A stretch of DNA of 64,000 nt from Deltaproteobacteria bacterium (GTDB lineage Bacteria > Desulfobacterota > Desulfobacteria > Desulfobacterales > UBA2156), in the NCBI GenBank assembly GCA_019309485.1, contig JAFDGC010000010.1, forward strand, positions 23,199-87,198, written 5' to 3'. Shown here in pieces: positions 63,454 through 64,000 of this stretch. Under the pieces are notes generated by a model. It saw only the letters and a program-made list of their open reading frames with translations, did no database searches and was not told the origin of the DNA. A program made the position numbers and the translations under genes. Within the stretch, counting starts at the first letter, position 1; each line of letters opens with the position of its first letter.

Positions 63454-64000
63454 TTGATTCTCCTGCCGGCAACGGCCGGATGTCGATTCTCAGGGTGTCG
63501 CCGTGGAAGCGGTCCAACAAATCGGGCTTGATTTTCAGCATAATCATCTCTGCAGGAACAACGAATTTGAGCTTTTTTTGAAGAAGGTCCCCCACCCGGA
63601 CAATGCACGGCTTCATGGGAACCTTACATCGAAGATAGATGGTGTGCGCCCGCTCCGGACTCAGGGAATGGGGCACGCAATACCGCACGTTGTCCCCCGG
63701 GACCAGGAGGATATTGTCCCGGGGCCGCTGGATTCCCCGGGCATACTCTCCGGCGAATCCTCCGGCCAAAAGCGCTTCCGCCGTAACGAAATCCACCAGG
63801 TCGTGCACGTGCAAGACGTTTCCGCAGGCGAATACCCCCGGCATGCTCGTCTCGAGGGTACTGGAAACGCGAGGCCCTCCGGTCACCACGTCCAACTGAA
63901 TGCCCAGGGCCTGGGAAAGCTCGTTTTCCGGGATCAGGCCGACGGAAATCAGAAGGGTATCGCAGAAAACATCCCGGCTTTGCCGCATGTCGGGCATGAA
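63446..64000 (-). CDS. FAD-dependent oxidoreductase, C-terminal part (5' end outside window)
   Basis: The frame is open at the right edge, so about 184 C-terminal residues are seen. They contain the second dinucleotide-fold end CDTLLISVGLIPENELS and the FAD-binding TSMPGVFACGNVLHVHDLVD of the pyridine-nucleotide disulfide oxidoreductase family. A tail with LRCKVPMKPCIVRVG follows. With DUF1667 immediately downstream, it resembles the NAD(P)/FAD oxidoreductase next to GlpA-like dehydrogenases in anaerobes; a GlpA-like gene would be expected to the right of the window, which is a prediction. Confidence 0.88.
   Translation of the reverse strand, partial: FMPDMRQSRDVFCDTLLISVGLIPENELSQALGIQLDVVTGGPRVSSTLETSMPGVFACGNVLHVHDLVDFVTAEALLAGGFAGEYARGIQRPRDNILLVPGDNVRYCVPHSLSPERAHTIYLRCKVPMKPCIVRVGDLLQKKLKFVVPAEMIMLKIKPDLLDRFHGDTLRIDIRPLPAGESSA

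Noticed and set aside
1..64000. CRISPR array, rRNA operon or complete insertion sequence
   Set aside because: No regularly spaced repeat series, no rRNA sequence and no intact transposase were found on reading the window.

Overview
The window looks like a chromosomal segment from an anaerobic Desulfobacterota (deltaproteobacterial) sulfate reducer or syntroph. This is inferred from gene content and order, not from a marker gene: hisS-aspS, rpmF-fabG-acpP-fabF-rpiB-glyA-nrdR-ribDE-ribBA-ribH-nusB, Na+-pump decarboxylase subunits, rubrerythrin, an archaeal/eukaryal-type ProRS, an AmmeMemoRadiSam-like radical SAM protein and a DUF1667 protein. The DNA is moderately GC-rich. Start codons include GTG and TTG, usually behind clear AGGAG-type ribosome binding sites.

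Layout. 1-3861 (-): hisS, aspS and a beta-CASP metallo-hydrolase. 4737-14139 (+): a complete branched-chain amino-acid-type ABC importer, a choline-kinase-like phosphotransferase, a DeoR regulator and a dimethylglycine/sarcosine dehydrogenase-like FAD-GcvT protein, probably one uptake and catabolic island for an N-methylated compound. 14185-18189 (-): a PreP-like M16 protease followed by a broken fabH. 18481-19544: a small winged-helix-like protein and a DUF2062 membrane protein. 19644-24459 (-): a BMP-type nucleoside ABC importer. 24781-26732 (+): an ABM-domain protein with gamma and beta subunits of a Na+-translocating decarboxylase. 26850-30222 (-): gltX, tRNA-Gln(CTG) and glnS.

30690-42516 (+) is one long run of co-directional genes with one candidate terminator after fabF: rpmF, an acyl-CoA dehydrogenase, fabG, acpP, fabF, rpiB, glyA, dCMP deaminase, nrdR, the riboflavin genes, nusB and a glyoxalase-II-like hydrolase. 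42603-44464 (-): mltF and a duplicated HTH-like protein. 44717-49527 (+): ispG, proS and relA/spoT. 49524-53311: rpmB, bamD, trxA, rubrerythrin, a small conserved protein and an MFS transporter.

53397-61019 is an apparent mobile island. It is bounded by a 17-bp exact inverted repeat and holds a broken transposase, a tetR with a 36-bp palindromic operator, and a complete acrAB-oprM-type RND efflux operon. 61179-64000: a radical SAM protein, a HAD-IIB phosphatase, DUF1667 and the truncated end of an FAD oxidoreductase.

Four copies of a GC-rich hairpin repeat and one MITE-like 153-bp element lie between genes. I saw no rRNA, CRISPR array, recognisable riboswitch or intact insertion sequence. 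The most unusual items are the inverted-repeat-bounded efflux island, the fabH gene with a 45-bp tandem duplication and an in-frame stop, the acyl-CoA dehydrogenase where plsX/fabH usually sit in the fatty-acid cluster, and the uncharacterised protein made of two CQLG-ending repeats.
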